From positions 1 through 10,987 of the forward strand of contig DASYAN010000248.1 in NCBI GenBank assembly GCA_036501345.1: a stretch of DNA of 10,987 nt, read 5' to 3'. Below the pieces are notes generated by a model. It saw only the letters and a program-made list of their open reading frames with translations, searched no databases and was not told the DNA's origin. This document shows, in pieces, positions 6,211 to 10,987 of the stretch. The translations under genes were made by a program, and so were the position numbers. Origin of the DNA: DASYAN01 sp036501345 (GTDB taxonomy: Bacteria; Chloroflexota; Ktedonobacteria; Ktedonobacterales; Ktedonobacteraceae). The first letter of the stretch is position 1; each line of letters opens with the position of its first letter.

Positions 6211-6315
6211 GATATGTGCTATACTGAGCTGGGAGGTTGAACAAAACTATGAGTTCAGGAAGAACATCGCCCAACTTTCTTGAATGGCATTTGATGACAG
6301 GAGCAACAGCTCTGG
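6207..6315 (+). repeat. 109-bp dispersed repeat, copy B
   Basis: Near-identical to 3351-3459, with 6 mismatches. It carries TGCTATACT (6217-6225), GGGAGG (6231-6236), ATG 6249 and the first 22 codons of the chimeric ORF. Here the reading frame passes smoothly from the repeat into an HD-protein tail copy, so this copy is closer to the source gene than copy A. Confidence 0.8.
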
Positions 6316-6551
6316 TTCGCCCCAACAAGAGTATTCTCGGGCTCGAAGTGTCCTCAGTGCGTAAGAAGATGAAGTCGAAAGGCTTTGCTGCTGGCGTGAA
6401 CCGTGAGGATGTAGTCAAGGGAGCTGCCGAACTCGAGGTTGATCTAGATGAGCATATCGCCTTCGTCATACAAGCGATGTCCAGTGTTGCCGATACTCTG
6501 GGCTTGGCTGGTATCCCTGAACAAAGATCAGAAACAGCATCGCTAAATTAG
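6249..6551 (+). CDS. HD-less chimera: repeat-derived start fused to an HD-protein C-terminal tail
   Basis: 100 codons from ATG 6249, with GGGAGG 12 nt upstream; the TTG at 6237 abuts the SD and is unlikely. Residues 1-17 (MSSGRTSPNFLEWHLMT) have no counterpart in the HD protein. From GATALVRPNK onward the sequence aligns with residues ~119-195 of the gene at 5562: GLEVSSVRKKMKSKGFAAGVNREDVVKG versus GLEVASVRKKMKTKGFAAGVNRDDLVKG. All metal-binding HD residues are missing, so it cannot be a hydrolase. The reading frame is intact, and many differences from the parent are conservative (S/A, E/D, V/L), suggesting the tail evolved under selection for some time, perhaps in a full-length paralogue later deleted. 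It may be a pseudogene remnant or a small partner or inhibitor. It has its own extended -10 element. Confidence 0.6.
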   Translation: MSSGRTSPNFLEWHLMTGATALVRPNKSILGLEVSSVRKKMKSKGFAAGVNREDVVKGAAELEVDLDEHIAFVIQAMSSVADTLGLAGIPEQRSETASLN

Positions 6552-6568
6552 CCAACAGTTACGTAGCA

Positions 6569-6589
6569 CAAATCTAGGCAAAAGATTTG
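6569..6589. repeat. short hairpin after the HD-tail chimera
   Basis: CAAATCT (6569-6575) and AGATTTG (6583-6589) pair perfectly around a 7-nt loop, 17 bp after the chimera's stop. No T-tract follows, so a terminator role is weakly supported. Confidence 0.35.
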
Positions 6590-6680
6590 GTGTGTGCATC
6601 CATAGTATCATCTTCCTTAAGGCTATAAGAAAAGCTTTCTTTGCCTCTAGGACAATAAGTCACAACATCCAGGCTATACC

Positions 6681-7115
6681 ATGCAGCAACAGCGACATTC
6701 ACGACAACAACAAAAGCTACTCCAGTCACAACGGATCTTCACAGCAAGTGAGCTTGCAGAATATGAGTACTGCCCACTGGTCTGGTGGCATGAACAATAC
6801 GAGCCACTTGTCAGTGCTGACACGGAAGAGCTGTTTGCTCGCATGGTAGAATTGGAGCATGATCATGGTCCCCAGGCCACGACGCTACCTGAATACCAAG
6901 TCATTGAGCAACTACTGGTACGACGTGGTGCGTTTGAGCGAGGACTGGAACAACATCATGAACACGCCCAGGCTGTGGCAGAGATTGCCGAGGAACGCGC
7001 CTCCACATCGAGCGTAAGCGATCAACTGCGCCGAACAATCAGACTGGTGATCATTGCTATCGCGGTGCTGGCTATAGTGCTAATGGTAGCATCATTGATG
7101 CTTGCATCACATTGA
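6681..7115 (+). CDS. tail-anchored Cas4-like partner, N-terminal half (first Fe-S Cys + His helix)
   Basis: 144 residues. After a Gln-rich start (1-17), 'FTASELAEYEYCPLVWWHEQYEP' (20-42) matches the N-terminal motif of Cas4/Dna2-like nucleases, with Cys31 at the position of the first of four Fe-S cysteines. 'RRGAFERGLEQHHEHAQAVAE' (81-102) resembles the Cas4 'GxxxHExxH' helix carrying the first active-site His. The nuclease core itself is absent. Residues 122-142 (LVIIAIAVLAIVLMVASLML) form one membrane helix preceded by RRTIR, predicting a cytoplasmic N-terminal domain anchored at the C-terminus. There is no good SD before ATG 6681. The partner nuclease gene starts 40 bp downstream, so the two are probably an operon. 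From memory, similar adjacent pairs exist in other Chloroflexota; no role is established to my knowledge. Confidence 0.72.
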   Translation: MQQQRHSRQQQKLLQSQRIFTASELAEYEYCPLVWWHEQYEPLVSADTEELFARMVELEHDHGPQATTLPEYQVIEQLLVRRGAFERGLEQHHEHAQAVAEIAEERASTSSVSDQLRRTIRLVIIAIAVLAIVLMVASLMLASH

Positions 7116-7155
7116 TCGAGTCACAACGGAGTCATTGATTAGAGGATTATAGACG

Positions 7156-7719
7156 ATGATTGGTAGCATTCTGTTTCCTACCGGGCTTGGTTTGCTGCTA
7201 TTTGCTCTTGCAATCATTATCCTGTTGCGCAACGAGCGCCTCTATCAGAGACGAAGGTTGATTGCAGAGCGACACCATACTCTGGGTTTGCCAACAGGTG
7301 AACTGGTCTATGAAGACGCAGATGGGCAGGGCGCACTGCTCTTCTCTGATCAATATCCACTGGCAGGCAAGCCCGATTATGTGGTCAAGCTAGATGACCA
7401 ACGACTCGTCCCGGTCGAACTCAAACTTTCGACTCAGAACGCAACGACGCCCTACAGTAATCATGTCATTCAGCTAGGTGCCTACTGCCTGATTCTTGAG
7501 GATTATGCTGAACGATCCCCAACCCATGGCATTCTGCGGTACGCTGATCGCGAATTTATCATCGACTATACTCCCACCCTCCGTAAAAAAGTGATCCGCC
7601 TCCTCGAAGAAATGGCACGCAGCAATGAGCAACAAGCTCCTCCATTACAGAAACAACGGCCAGCCAAATGTCGTTCCTGCACTTTTCAAGCCATCTGTCC
7701 CATTGGAAGTGGCAAATAA
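7156..7719 (+). CDS. membrane-anchored Cas4/Dna2-like nuclease domain protein (RecB-type)
   Basis: 187 residues. Residues 4-24 are a membrane helix followed by RNERLYQRRR, predicting an N-terminal anchor and a cytoplasmic domain. The domain then shows the PD-(D/E)xK core in Cas4 order: Asp74 (GKPDYVVK), Glu88-x-Lys90 (PVELKLS), Gln106-xxx-Tyr110 (HVIQLGAYCLILE), then 'HGILRYADREFIIDYTP' (124-140). Near the C-terminus, Cys172, Cys175 and Cys181 (CRSCTFQAIC) supply three of the four Fe-S ligands. The first cysteine and the N-terminal His helix of ordinary Cas4 are missing here but present in the neighbouring product, so the complete site may form between two proteins. AGAGGA at 7141-7146 is 9 nt before the ATG. 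Cas4 enzymes are exonucleases trimming ends, often for CRISPR prespacers. No cas1, cas2 or array is present, so this is likely a stand-alone DNA-processing or defence protein. Confidence 0.85.
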   Translation: MIGSILFPTGLGLLLFALAIIILLRNERLYQRRRLIAERHHTLGLPTGELVYEDADGQGALLFSDQYPLAGKPDYVVKLDDQRLVPVELKLSTQNATTPYSNHVIQLGAYCLILEDYAERSPTHGILRYADREFIIDYTPTLRKKVIRLLEEMARSNEQQAPPLQKQRPAKCRSCTFQAICPIGSGK

Positions 7720-7884
7720 ACTGTTCCGACAAGAGGTGCACGACGCCACAGGCCAATCCGCTTGAAACTTCCTCCTCCCCATTTTCGTGGTACCTGTCTG
7801 AAGCTGGATTTTGGATGGTCAAGGATGCTACCAGGCCAATCAAGATGAACGTACGATAGCGACAAGAAAGAAAGAGGTGCCCAC

Positions 7885-8106
7885 ATGGGTATTGATCTTG
7901 GACAGGTGGACCAACTACTCAATAAAATTCCTTACCCGATCAGCACGGGCGGTCTCGTTCAATTTGCCAAGCAGCATGGTGCCAATGACCAAACTATCAG
8001 CATTTTTGAGCGAATGCCAGATCAGACATTTAACTCCCCAGATGATATAAAGAACACTTTTGGCAATCTGAAGAATTTGGGGAATTTGGGAGGATTAAAG
8101 CTGTAG
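7885..8106 (+). CDS. DUF2795 domain protein
   Basis: 73 residues with the DUF2795 pattern: 'QLLNKIPYPISTGGLVQFAKQHGANDQTISIFERMPDQTFNSPDDIKNTF' follows 'L...YP..K.ELV..A.E.GA...V...LE.LPD..Y.SP.DV...' of that family. It is a small helical protein of unknown function, frequent in actinobacteria and Chloroflexota. The Gly/Leu/Asn-rich end (GNLKNLGNLGGLKL) is low-complexity. GAGG at 7874-7877 is 7 nt before ATG 7885. It lies 165 bp after the Cas4-like gene on the same strand. The gap has no clear terminator, so co-transcription is possible but unproven. Paired hairpins follow the stop. Confidence 0.82.
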   Translation: MGIDLGQVDQLLNKIPYPISTGGLVQFAKQHGANDQTISIFERMPDQTFNSPDDIKNTFGNLKNLGNLGGLKL

Positions 8107-8114
8107 GGATGCAA

Positions 8115-8160
8115 AAGGGAGAATTCTCCCTTGGCAAAGCTTTAGAGCTTTGCCTATATT
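8115..8160 (+). terminator. tandem hairpins after the DUF2795 gene
   Basis: A perfect 18-bp palindrome, AAGGGAGAATTCTCCCTT (8115-8132), is followed directly by GGCAAAGCT-ttag-AGCTTTGCC (8133-8154), a perfect 9-bp stem with a 4-nt loop, and then TATATTTA. The second hairpin with its A/T-rich tail is a plausible terminator. The palindrome just before it could be a protein-binding site or an extra hairpin. Confidence 0.6.
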
Positions 8161-8418
8161 TAGCGATCGGACAATTCCATTTCAATTTCTGTTTATCGTA
8201 GACACCATCGAAATGGATAGTGTCATTTGTTTCCTTTTTGTTTGCGTTCTTCTGCCTATTGCAGTAAGAACGCAATCACAAGCAGCTCAGGGTGGGCTCC
8301 ATGAAGGCAAGGCAAAACACTTTTGACGGGGAAGAAAAGTTTCATAGCACAGTTGTCTATTATCAAGGATACAAGCATTCTCAATAGTAGGCTATTCCAT
8401 CATTGGGAAGAGGAAGGG
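8155..8418. other. convergent intergenic region with a long hairpin
   Basis: Between the rightward DUF2795 gene and the leftward deamidase gene. It holds an interrupted hairpin GACAC...GTGTC around 8200-8224, followed by a T-rich stretch (8225-8243), then the long stem-loop at 8242-8275. The remaining sequence to 8418 shows no gene or motif I recognise. Confidence 0.4.
8242..8275. repeat. long stem-loop between convergent genes
   Basis: TTGCGTTCTT (8242-8251) pairs exactly with AAGAACGCAA (8266-8275). Inside, CTGC (8252-8255) pairs with GCAG (8261-8264), leaving loop CTATT and a single bulged T. That makes a 14-bp stem. No T-tract follows on either strand. Its position suggests a bidirectional transcription barrier or a small dispersed palindromic repeat. 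Confidence 0.5.
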
Positions 8419-8880
8419 TTAGGGAGAGAGGATAAGTACTCTTTGAGAATCTTTAGTGATCTTGCCCATCCATCTCTGCATGGTCAATGGCTCATCAGAT
8501 AAGCTCAGATCCAAGACCCGTAGCTCTTTGCCGCTGGATTTAATATCAACATCTATGCAAAGAGCCATATGAGATCCCCATTCGAAGGTCGGCTTCTTGC
8601 CATGAGGCACATCAGGAGCCGCATTGGTAAACACATCAAATTTTTTCCAATACCTTTGTCTCTCCCCGTTGACATGTAGAGAAAGAGCCATTATTTGTCC
8701 AGAAGCGCATCCTATCTCCTGTAATGTCTTATGCATAATATAGGCTCGCCATTCACATCCATCTTTTGGATAGTCAAATGGCAATGGTATTCTTACGCCA
8801 TCTCCCGGGTCAAACGTCATTGCTTGAAGTGCCCTACATAACTGCCTCGCTTCATACAGACTAACCCCCTTCTTCTCCAT
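8419..8880 (-). CDS. protein-glutaminase-like deamidase domain, probably 5'-truncated
   Basis: 153 residues resembling the protein-glutaminase (protein glutamine deamidase) domain with a papain/transglutaminase-like Cys-His-Asp triad. The candidates are Cys42 in 'PKDGCEWRAYIMHKTL', His104 in 'FEWGSHMALCIDV' and Asp124 in 'LRVLDLSLSDEPLTMQRW'. The spacing and flanking text ('DGC-x-x-RA', 'W-G-x-H', 'V-x-D-x-S-L...P...W') follow that family. Such enzymes convert protein-bound glutamine to glutamate with ammonia release and are usually secreted with a signal and propeptide. None is visible here. The only in-frame start is ATG 8880, with no SD and a TGA about 10 codons upstream, and the IS3-family end lies 7 bp away. 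I infer that the IS removed the promoter, signal and propeptide. All three catalytic candidates remain, so the domain could still fold if expressed. Confidence 0.68.
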   Translation of the reverse strand: MEKKGVSLYEARQLCRALQAMTFDPGDGVRIPLPFDYPKDGCEWRAYIMHKTLQEIGCASGQIMALSLHVNGERQRYWKKFDVFTNAAPDVPHGKKPTFEWGSHMALCIDVDIKSSGKELRVLDLSLSDEPLTMQRWMGKITKDSQRVLILSP

Positions 8881-8887
8881 AGCTTGA

Positions 8888-8928
8888 TTAAACTGGACCC
8901 ATTTGTGTCAAGACAGGAGGAAGGGCAG
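8888..8928. repeat. IS3-family terminal inverted repeat, transposase 3' side
   Basis: Begins TTAAACTGGACCC and ends AGGAAGGGCAG. It aligns to the inverse complement of 10201-10239 with a 2-nt gap. It lies 7 bp from the deamidase start codon. Confidence 0.65.
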
Positions 8929-9721
8929 TTTTAAGAGCTACTCTCCTCCATTTCCTTTCGGCTTGTTTCTCGTTTTATGGTAAATTGGTTGCGATACCTG
9001 TTGAATACACTTCAGCAGGAGTTCGATAATCAAGAGCCTGATGCAGTCGATTGTGATTATAAAACTCGAAGTAGCTATTTAACTGCTGGCGAGCTTCTTT
9101 TGGTGATGCATAGTCATGCAAATAAACTTCTTCATATTTGACCGTTCTCCAGAGACGTTCGGTAAAGATGTTGTCTAATGCACGACCATAACTCACCATA
9201 CTGATCTGAATATGTGCATTCTGCAGCAATTGTAGGTATTGTGGACTTGTAAAATGACTGCCCTGGTCACTATTCCAGATCACTGGAACTGCTGTTGAAA
9301 GAGCACGCTGAACGGCAGCAACAACAAACGGCATTTCGAGCGTTTGATCCAATTCCCAACTGATTACGTAGCGTGAATACCAATCTAAAATGGCTACCAG
9401 ATACATCCACCCTTTGAGGAGTCGAATGTACGTAATATCGATTCCCCACACGTGATTGGGAGCGCGAACAGTCAGATTACGTAAGAGATACGGAAATACG
9501 TGCTGTTTGTGTTGTCGTCGACTCAAATTCGGCCCTGGATAAATGGCCACAACACCCATTTCTCGCATATGTCGTTGCACCGTTTTCCGATTGATCACCA
9601 CGCCTTCTCGACGTAATTGCGCCTCAATTTTCCTTGAACCATAAAATGGACATTGTGTGTACAGTTCATCAATGCGATGTTTGATAGCTATTTCTGAGGC
9701 AGAAGGCTCACGTGGTTGATA

Positions 9722-9820
9722 GTACAGCGGTTCGTAAGAAGATTGAGCCTCTTTCTTTGCAGGACAAGGACGCTTTTTCTCACCTCATAGATGGGATCAA
9801 GACTCCCACGAACCGCTGTA
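9722..9820. mobile_element. MITE-like 96-bp insertion inside orfB
   Basis: TACAGCGGTTCGT (9723-9735) and ACGAACCGCTGTA (9808-9820) are a perfect 13-bp inverted repeat. With mismatches the match extends to about 27 bp (about 20 identical). GTA occurs directly at 9722-9724 and 9818-9820, consistent with a 3-bp target duplication; TA is also possible. The interior of about 72 bp has no coding capacity. Removing 96 bp exactly repairs the transposase frame, which fixes it as an insertion. The mobilising transposase family is unknown. Confidence 0.8.
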
Positions 9821-9915
9821 TAAGCTCGAACGACTGACAGTGAGCAATTCTGCTTGTTGCGTTAGTGGCAGCTCATGGCTTTCGCGTTCGACCAGAGCCA
9901 CACGTTGCTCATGAC

Positions 9916-10146
9916 TCAAATTTGACACTTTTTTTTCAGCCAAGTGAGCTGTGTCGTCAATTTGCCAATCTCGGTAGACAGTTCAGCCAGTTGCTGCTCA
10001 TGCGCTTCCTTCAACTCCACTGTGTTATCTCGCTTCTCAAAAAGGCTGGGTAATCCTTCTAATGCTATTGTCCTCCAACTCTTTAATTGTGTCGGATGAA
10101 CCTCATACTCTGAGGCAATTTGGGCTAGGGTTTTCTCTTCCTTCAA
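9916..10146 (-). CDS. IS3-family orfA (helix-turn-helix, Transposase_8 type)
   Basis: 76 residues from a TTG start. The coding-like frame is open further upstream to about 10194 (THDEKVVYIGQEILKEEKTL...), with no ATG or GTG, so the original start may have been mutated. 'KTLAQIASEYEVHPTQLKSWR' is the helix-turn-helix that binds the IS ends. The C-terminal 'EHEQQLAELSTEIGKLTTQLTWLKKK'-type region (split here as residues ~48-73) is the leucine-zipper coiled coil. The end reads through CTG AAA AAA AAG to a stop at 9918-9916. A run of eight A (plus 9929-9936) is the slippery site for programmed -1 frameshifting into orfB. Function: DNA recognition and regulatory part of the transposase. Confidence 0.75.
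   Translation of the reverse strand: MKEEKTLAQIASEYEVHPTQLKSWRTIALEGLPSLFEKRDNTVELKEAHEQQLAELSTEIGKLTTQLTWLKKKCQI
9929..9936 (-). promoter_or_regulatory. A8 slippery site for -1 frameshifting (orfA to orfB)
   Basis: Eight consecutive A on the coding strand in the context CTG-AAA-AAA-AAG. Slipping back one base changes the read from KKKCQI-stop to KKK-VSNLSHEQRVAL, which is the start of orfB. This is standard IS3-family organisation. Confidence 0.75.
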
Positions 10147-10200
10147 GATTTCCTGGCCGATGTATACTACTTTCTCATCATGCGTTAGTATATCTTATTT

Positions 10201-10239
10201 CTGGCCTTTCCCCTGTCCGAATTCTTGGATCCATTATAA
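10201..10239. repeat. IS3-family terminal inverted repeat, transposase 5' side
   Basis: Reads CTGGCCTTTCCCCTGTCCG through ...TTGGATCCATTATAA. It is the inverted counterpart of 8888-8928. It ends 16 bp from the stop codon of the substrate-binding-protein gene. Confidence 0.6.
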
Positions 10240-10255
10240 AGGAGAACCAACGGCG

Positions 10256-10987
10256 CTAGCGGAATGTACCTACGACCTGCTGGACGACAATTTGATTGCC
10301 ATTGCCATTGTCCTGGACAGCAAGTACTACTACAGCTTTGTCAATCGGATCGCCTCTATCATTAAACATAATACGGCCACTGATGCCTTGATAAGCCGGA
10401 ATCTTGCCCTTTCCCAGTGATACGAGCGCATTTCGCACAGCATCTCCGGTAATTTGTCCTTGGATATATGTAGTAGCGTGTAGAATAACCTTTGTCGCAT
10501 CATATCCCAAAAGCCCTTCATATGTGGGATTGGGAGCATTGTTCTCGACCTGAGAACTTTGATAGGTGGTTTTCCATTCCGTGAAGAATGCTGGTTGTTG
10601 CGCTGGTGGAATACCGAGCAGATTCCATTCATTAGAATCAGCATATGAGGTAATAACTAGCCGACGTATATCCTGTGGGAAAGTTCGTGCAATATCCGCA
10701 TCAGCATTATTCCCATCTCCTACTAATACGCCGCCAGGCATGGTATCACCACCTACGATCTTGAGTTGATTGAGTTGGGAATTGGCTGGATTTGCCCGGG
10801 CTTCATTGCCCACAGCATGCGCCAGACGAATACCATCAACGCTATAGCCTGCCATGAAAATTGTGTCCACATTGTTGGCAATGGCCTGCTCAACCACTTG
10901 TTGATACTGGTCCACAGTGGTGGTTTTTTCCGTGAAGGTAGCCTGGGTGATCTTTGCCCCGAGTCCCAGAACGCGGTTGGCGACTGC
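10256..10987 (-). CDS. branched-chain-amino-acid-type ABC transporter substrate-binding protein, C-terminal part
   Basis: The frame is open from the window edge to TAG at 10258-10256, giving 243 residues. It is a type-I periplasmic-binding-protein fold (Peripla_BP_6, LivJ-like). 'YQQVVEQAIANNVDTIFMAGYSVDG' is the switch to the inner lobe; 'LKIVGGDTM', 'LVITSYADSNEW' and 'PTYEGLLGYDATKVILHA' are typical inner strands and helices; 'DAVRNALVSL...YQGISGRIMFNDRGDPIDKAVVVLAVQ' is the usual C-terminal hinge and lid. Such proteins capture amino acids, amides or urea outside the membrane for an ABC importer; the ligand is not predictable. The signal peptide, lipobox and any transporter partners lie outside the window. 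The IS3 element sits immediately after the stop and does not alter the protein. Confidence 0.85.
   Translation of the reverse strand, partial: AVANRVLGLGAKITQATFTEKTTTVDQYQQVVEQAIANNVDTIFMAGYSVDGIRLAHAVGNEARANPANSQLNQLKIVGGDTMPGGVLVGDGNNADADIARTFPQDIRRLVITSYADSNEWNLLGIPPAQQPAFFTEWKTTYQSSQVENNAPNPTYEGLLGYDATKVILHATTYIQGQITGDAVRNALVSLGKGKIPAYQGISGRIMFNDRGDPIDKAVVVLAVQDNGNGNQIVVQQVVGTFR

Larger units (their letters stand above)
8975..9936 (-). pseudogene. IS3-family orfB transposase, interrupted
   Basis: The catalytic part (8975-9601, 208 residues from an internal GTG) is an rve integrase domain. Asp55 (WGIDITYIRL), Asp112 (WNSDQGSHF) and Glu148 (DNIFTERLWRTVKYE) form DD(35)E, and the end 'FYNHNRLHQALDYRTPAEVY' is standard. 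The same frame continues upstream through 'CPFYGSRKIEAQLRREGV' to 'YYQPREPSASE' at about 9722. The N-terminal segment 'SNLSHEQRVALVERESHE...AELLTVSRSSLY' lies at about 9821-9936. Between them sits a 96-bp insertion (9722-9820) with in-frame TGA codons at 9799-9797 and 9787-9785. Deleting it joins SRSSLY to YQPRE exactly in frame. The N-terminal segment is in the -1 frame relative to orfA, as expected for frameshifted OrfAB. Confidence 0.85.
8888..10239 (-). mobile_element. IS3-family insertion sequence, interrupted by a MITE-like element
   Basis: About 1352 bp, or 1256 bp without the nested 96-bp insertion, which is a normal IS3-family length. Imperfect terminal inverted repeats are at 8888-8928 and 10201-10239. 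In outside-in orientation they share TTAxAxTGGAxCCA and GACAGGxGxAAGGxCAG. Inside are orfA and orfB with a DD(35)E catalytic domain, overlapping through a run of eight A on the coding strand. No matching 3-5-bp target duplication is evident at these ends (tga and agg flanks). The exact ends may be off by a few bases, or a rearrangement may have occurred. orfB is broken and orfA lacks a good start, so this copy is probably inactive by itself. Confidence 0.78.

Noticed and set aside
6592..6849. 85-codon plus ORF overlapping the Cas4-like partner
   Set aside because: Different frame; Ser/Asn-rich shadow of the Gln-rich start of the partner gene.
6681..7719. A CRISPR-Cas locus, because of the Cas4-like genes
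   Set aside because: No repeat-spacer array, cas1, cas2 or effector genes are in the window. The membrane anchors also argue for a stand-alone role.
6681..7719. The Cas4-like pair as a simple frameshift of one gene
   Set aside because: Each ORF has its own membrane helix at the junction side, the second has its own SD, and a 40-bp gap separates them. They look like two designed proteins, not a broken one.

Overview
The window looks like a piece of a large, mobile-element-rich chromosome from a Ktedonobacteria-type member of the Chloroflexota. This is an inference, not a proof. It rests on the mix of bulb-type (mannose-binding) lectin genes, a membrane-anchored Cas4-like nuclease pair, a DUF2795 protein, several VOC-fold genes, moderate GC and long gene-poor gaps. 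No tRNA, rRNA or CRISPR array was seen.

Layout. Positions 1-1802 (+) hold three VOC-fold genes: the C-terminal end of one, a complete PhnB-like one and a complete glyoxalase/bleomycin-resistance type. A weak zinc-ribbon-like hypothetical lies between the last two. Positions 2283-2717 (+) encode a compact Cys/His-rich protein with four CxxC pairs. Positions 2718-3660 contain no recognisable gene, only copy A of a 109-bp repeat that carries an extended -10 promoter, an SD and the first codons of an ORF. Positions 3679-4763 (-) hold two tandem bulb-lectin genes. The upstream one is intact. The downstream one carries two single-base insertions that hide its start and its original stop. A long perfect hairpin sits between them.

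Positions 5562-6149 (+) encode an HD-domain hydrolase followed by a clear terminator. Immediately after comes a chimera made of repeat copy B fused to a duplicate of only the last ~78 residues of the HD protein. Positions 6681-7719 (+) form a two-gene unit in which the elements of a Cas4/Dna2-like nuclease are split between two membrane-anchored proteins. The first has the first Fe-S cysteine and a His-rich helix with a C-terminal membrane anchor. The second has an N-terminal anchor, the D/ExK/QxxxY nuclease motifs and the last three cysteines. A DUF2795 protein follows and ends in paired hairpins.

The right part is on the minus strand. A protein-glutaminase-like deamidase with an intact Cys-His-Asp triad starts 7 bp from the end of an IS3-family element (about 8888-10239). 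It has no signal peptide or SD, so its 5' end was probably removed by the IS. The IS has orfA, an A8 slippery run, orfB with a DD(35)E triad, and imperfect ~40-bp terminal inverted repeats. Its orfB is broken by a 96-bp MITE-like insertion with 13-bp perfect inverted repeats and a 3-bp direct repeat; conceptual removal restores the reading frame. The window ends inside the C-terminal part of a branched-chain-amino-acid-type ABC substrate-binding protein whose stop lies 16 bp from the IS end.

The best candidate for a poorly described system is the split, membrane-tethered Cas4-like pair at 6681-7719. The best evidence of genome remodelling is the nested MITE in the IS, the two lectin frameshifts and the HD-tail duplication.
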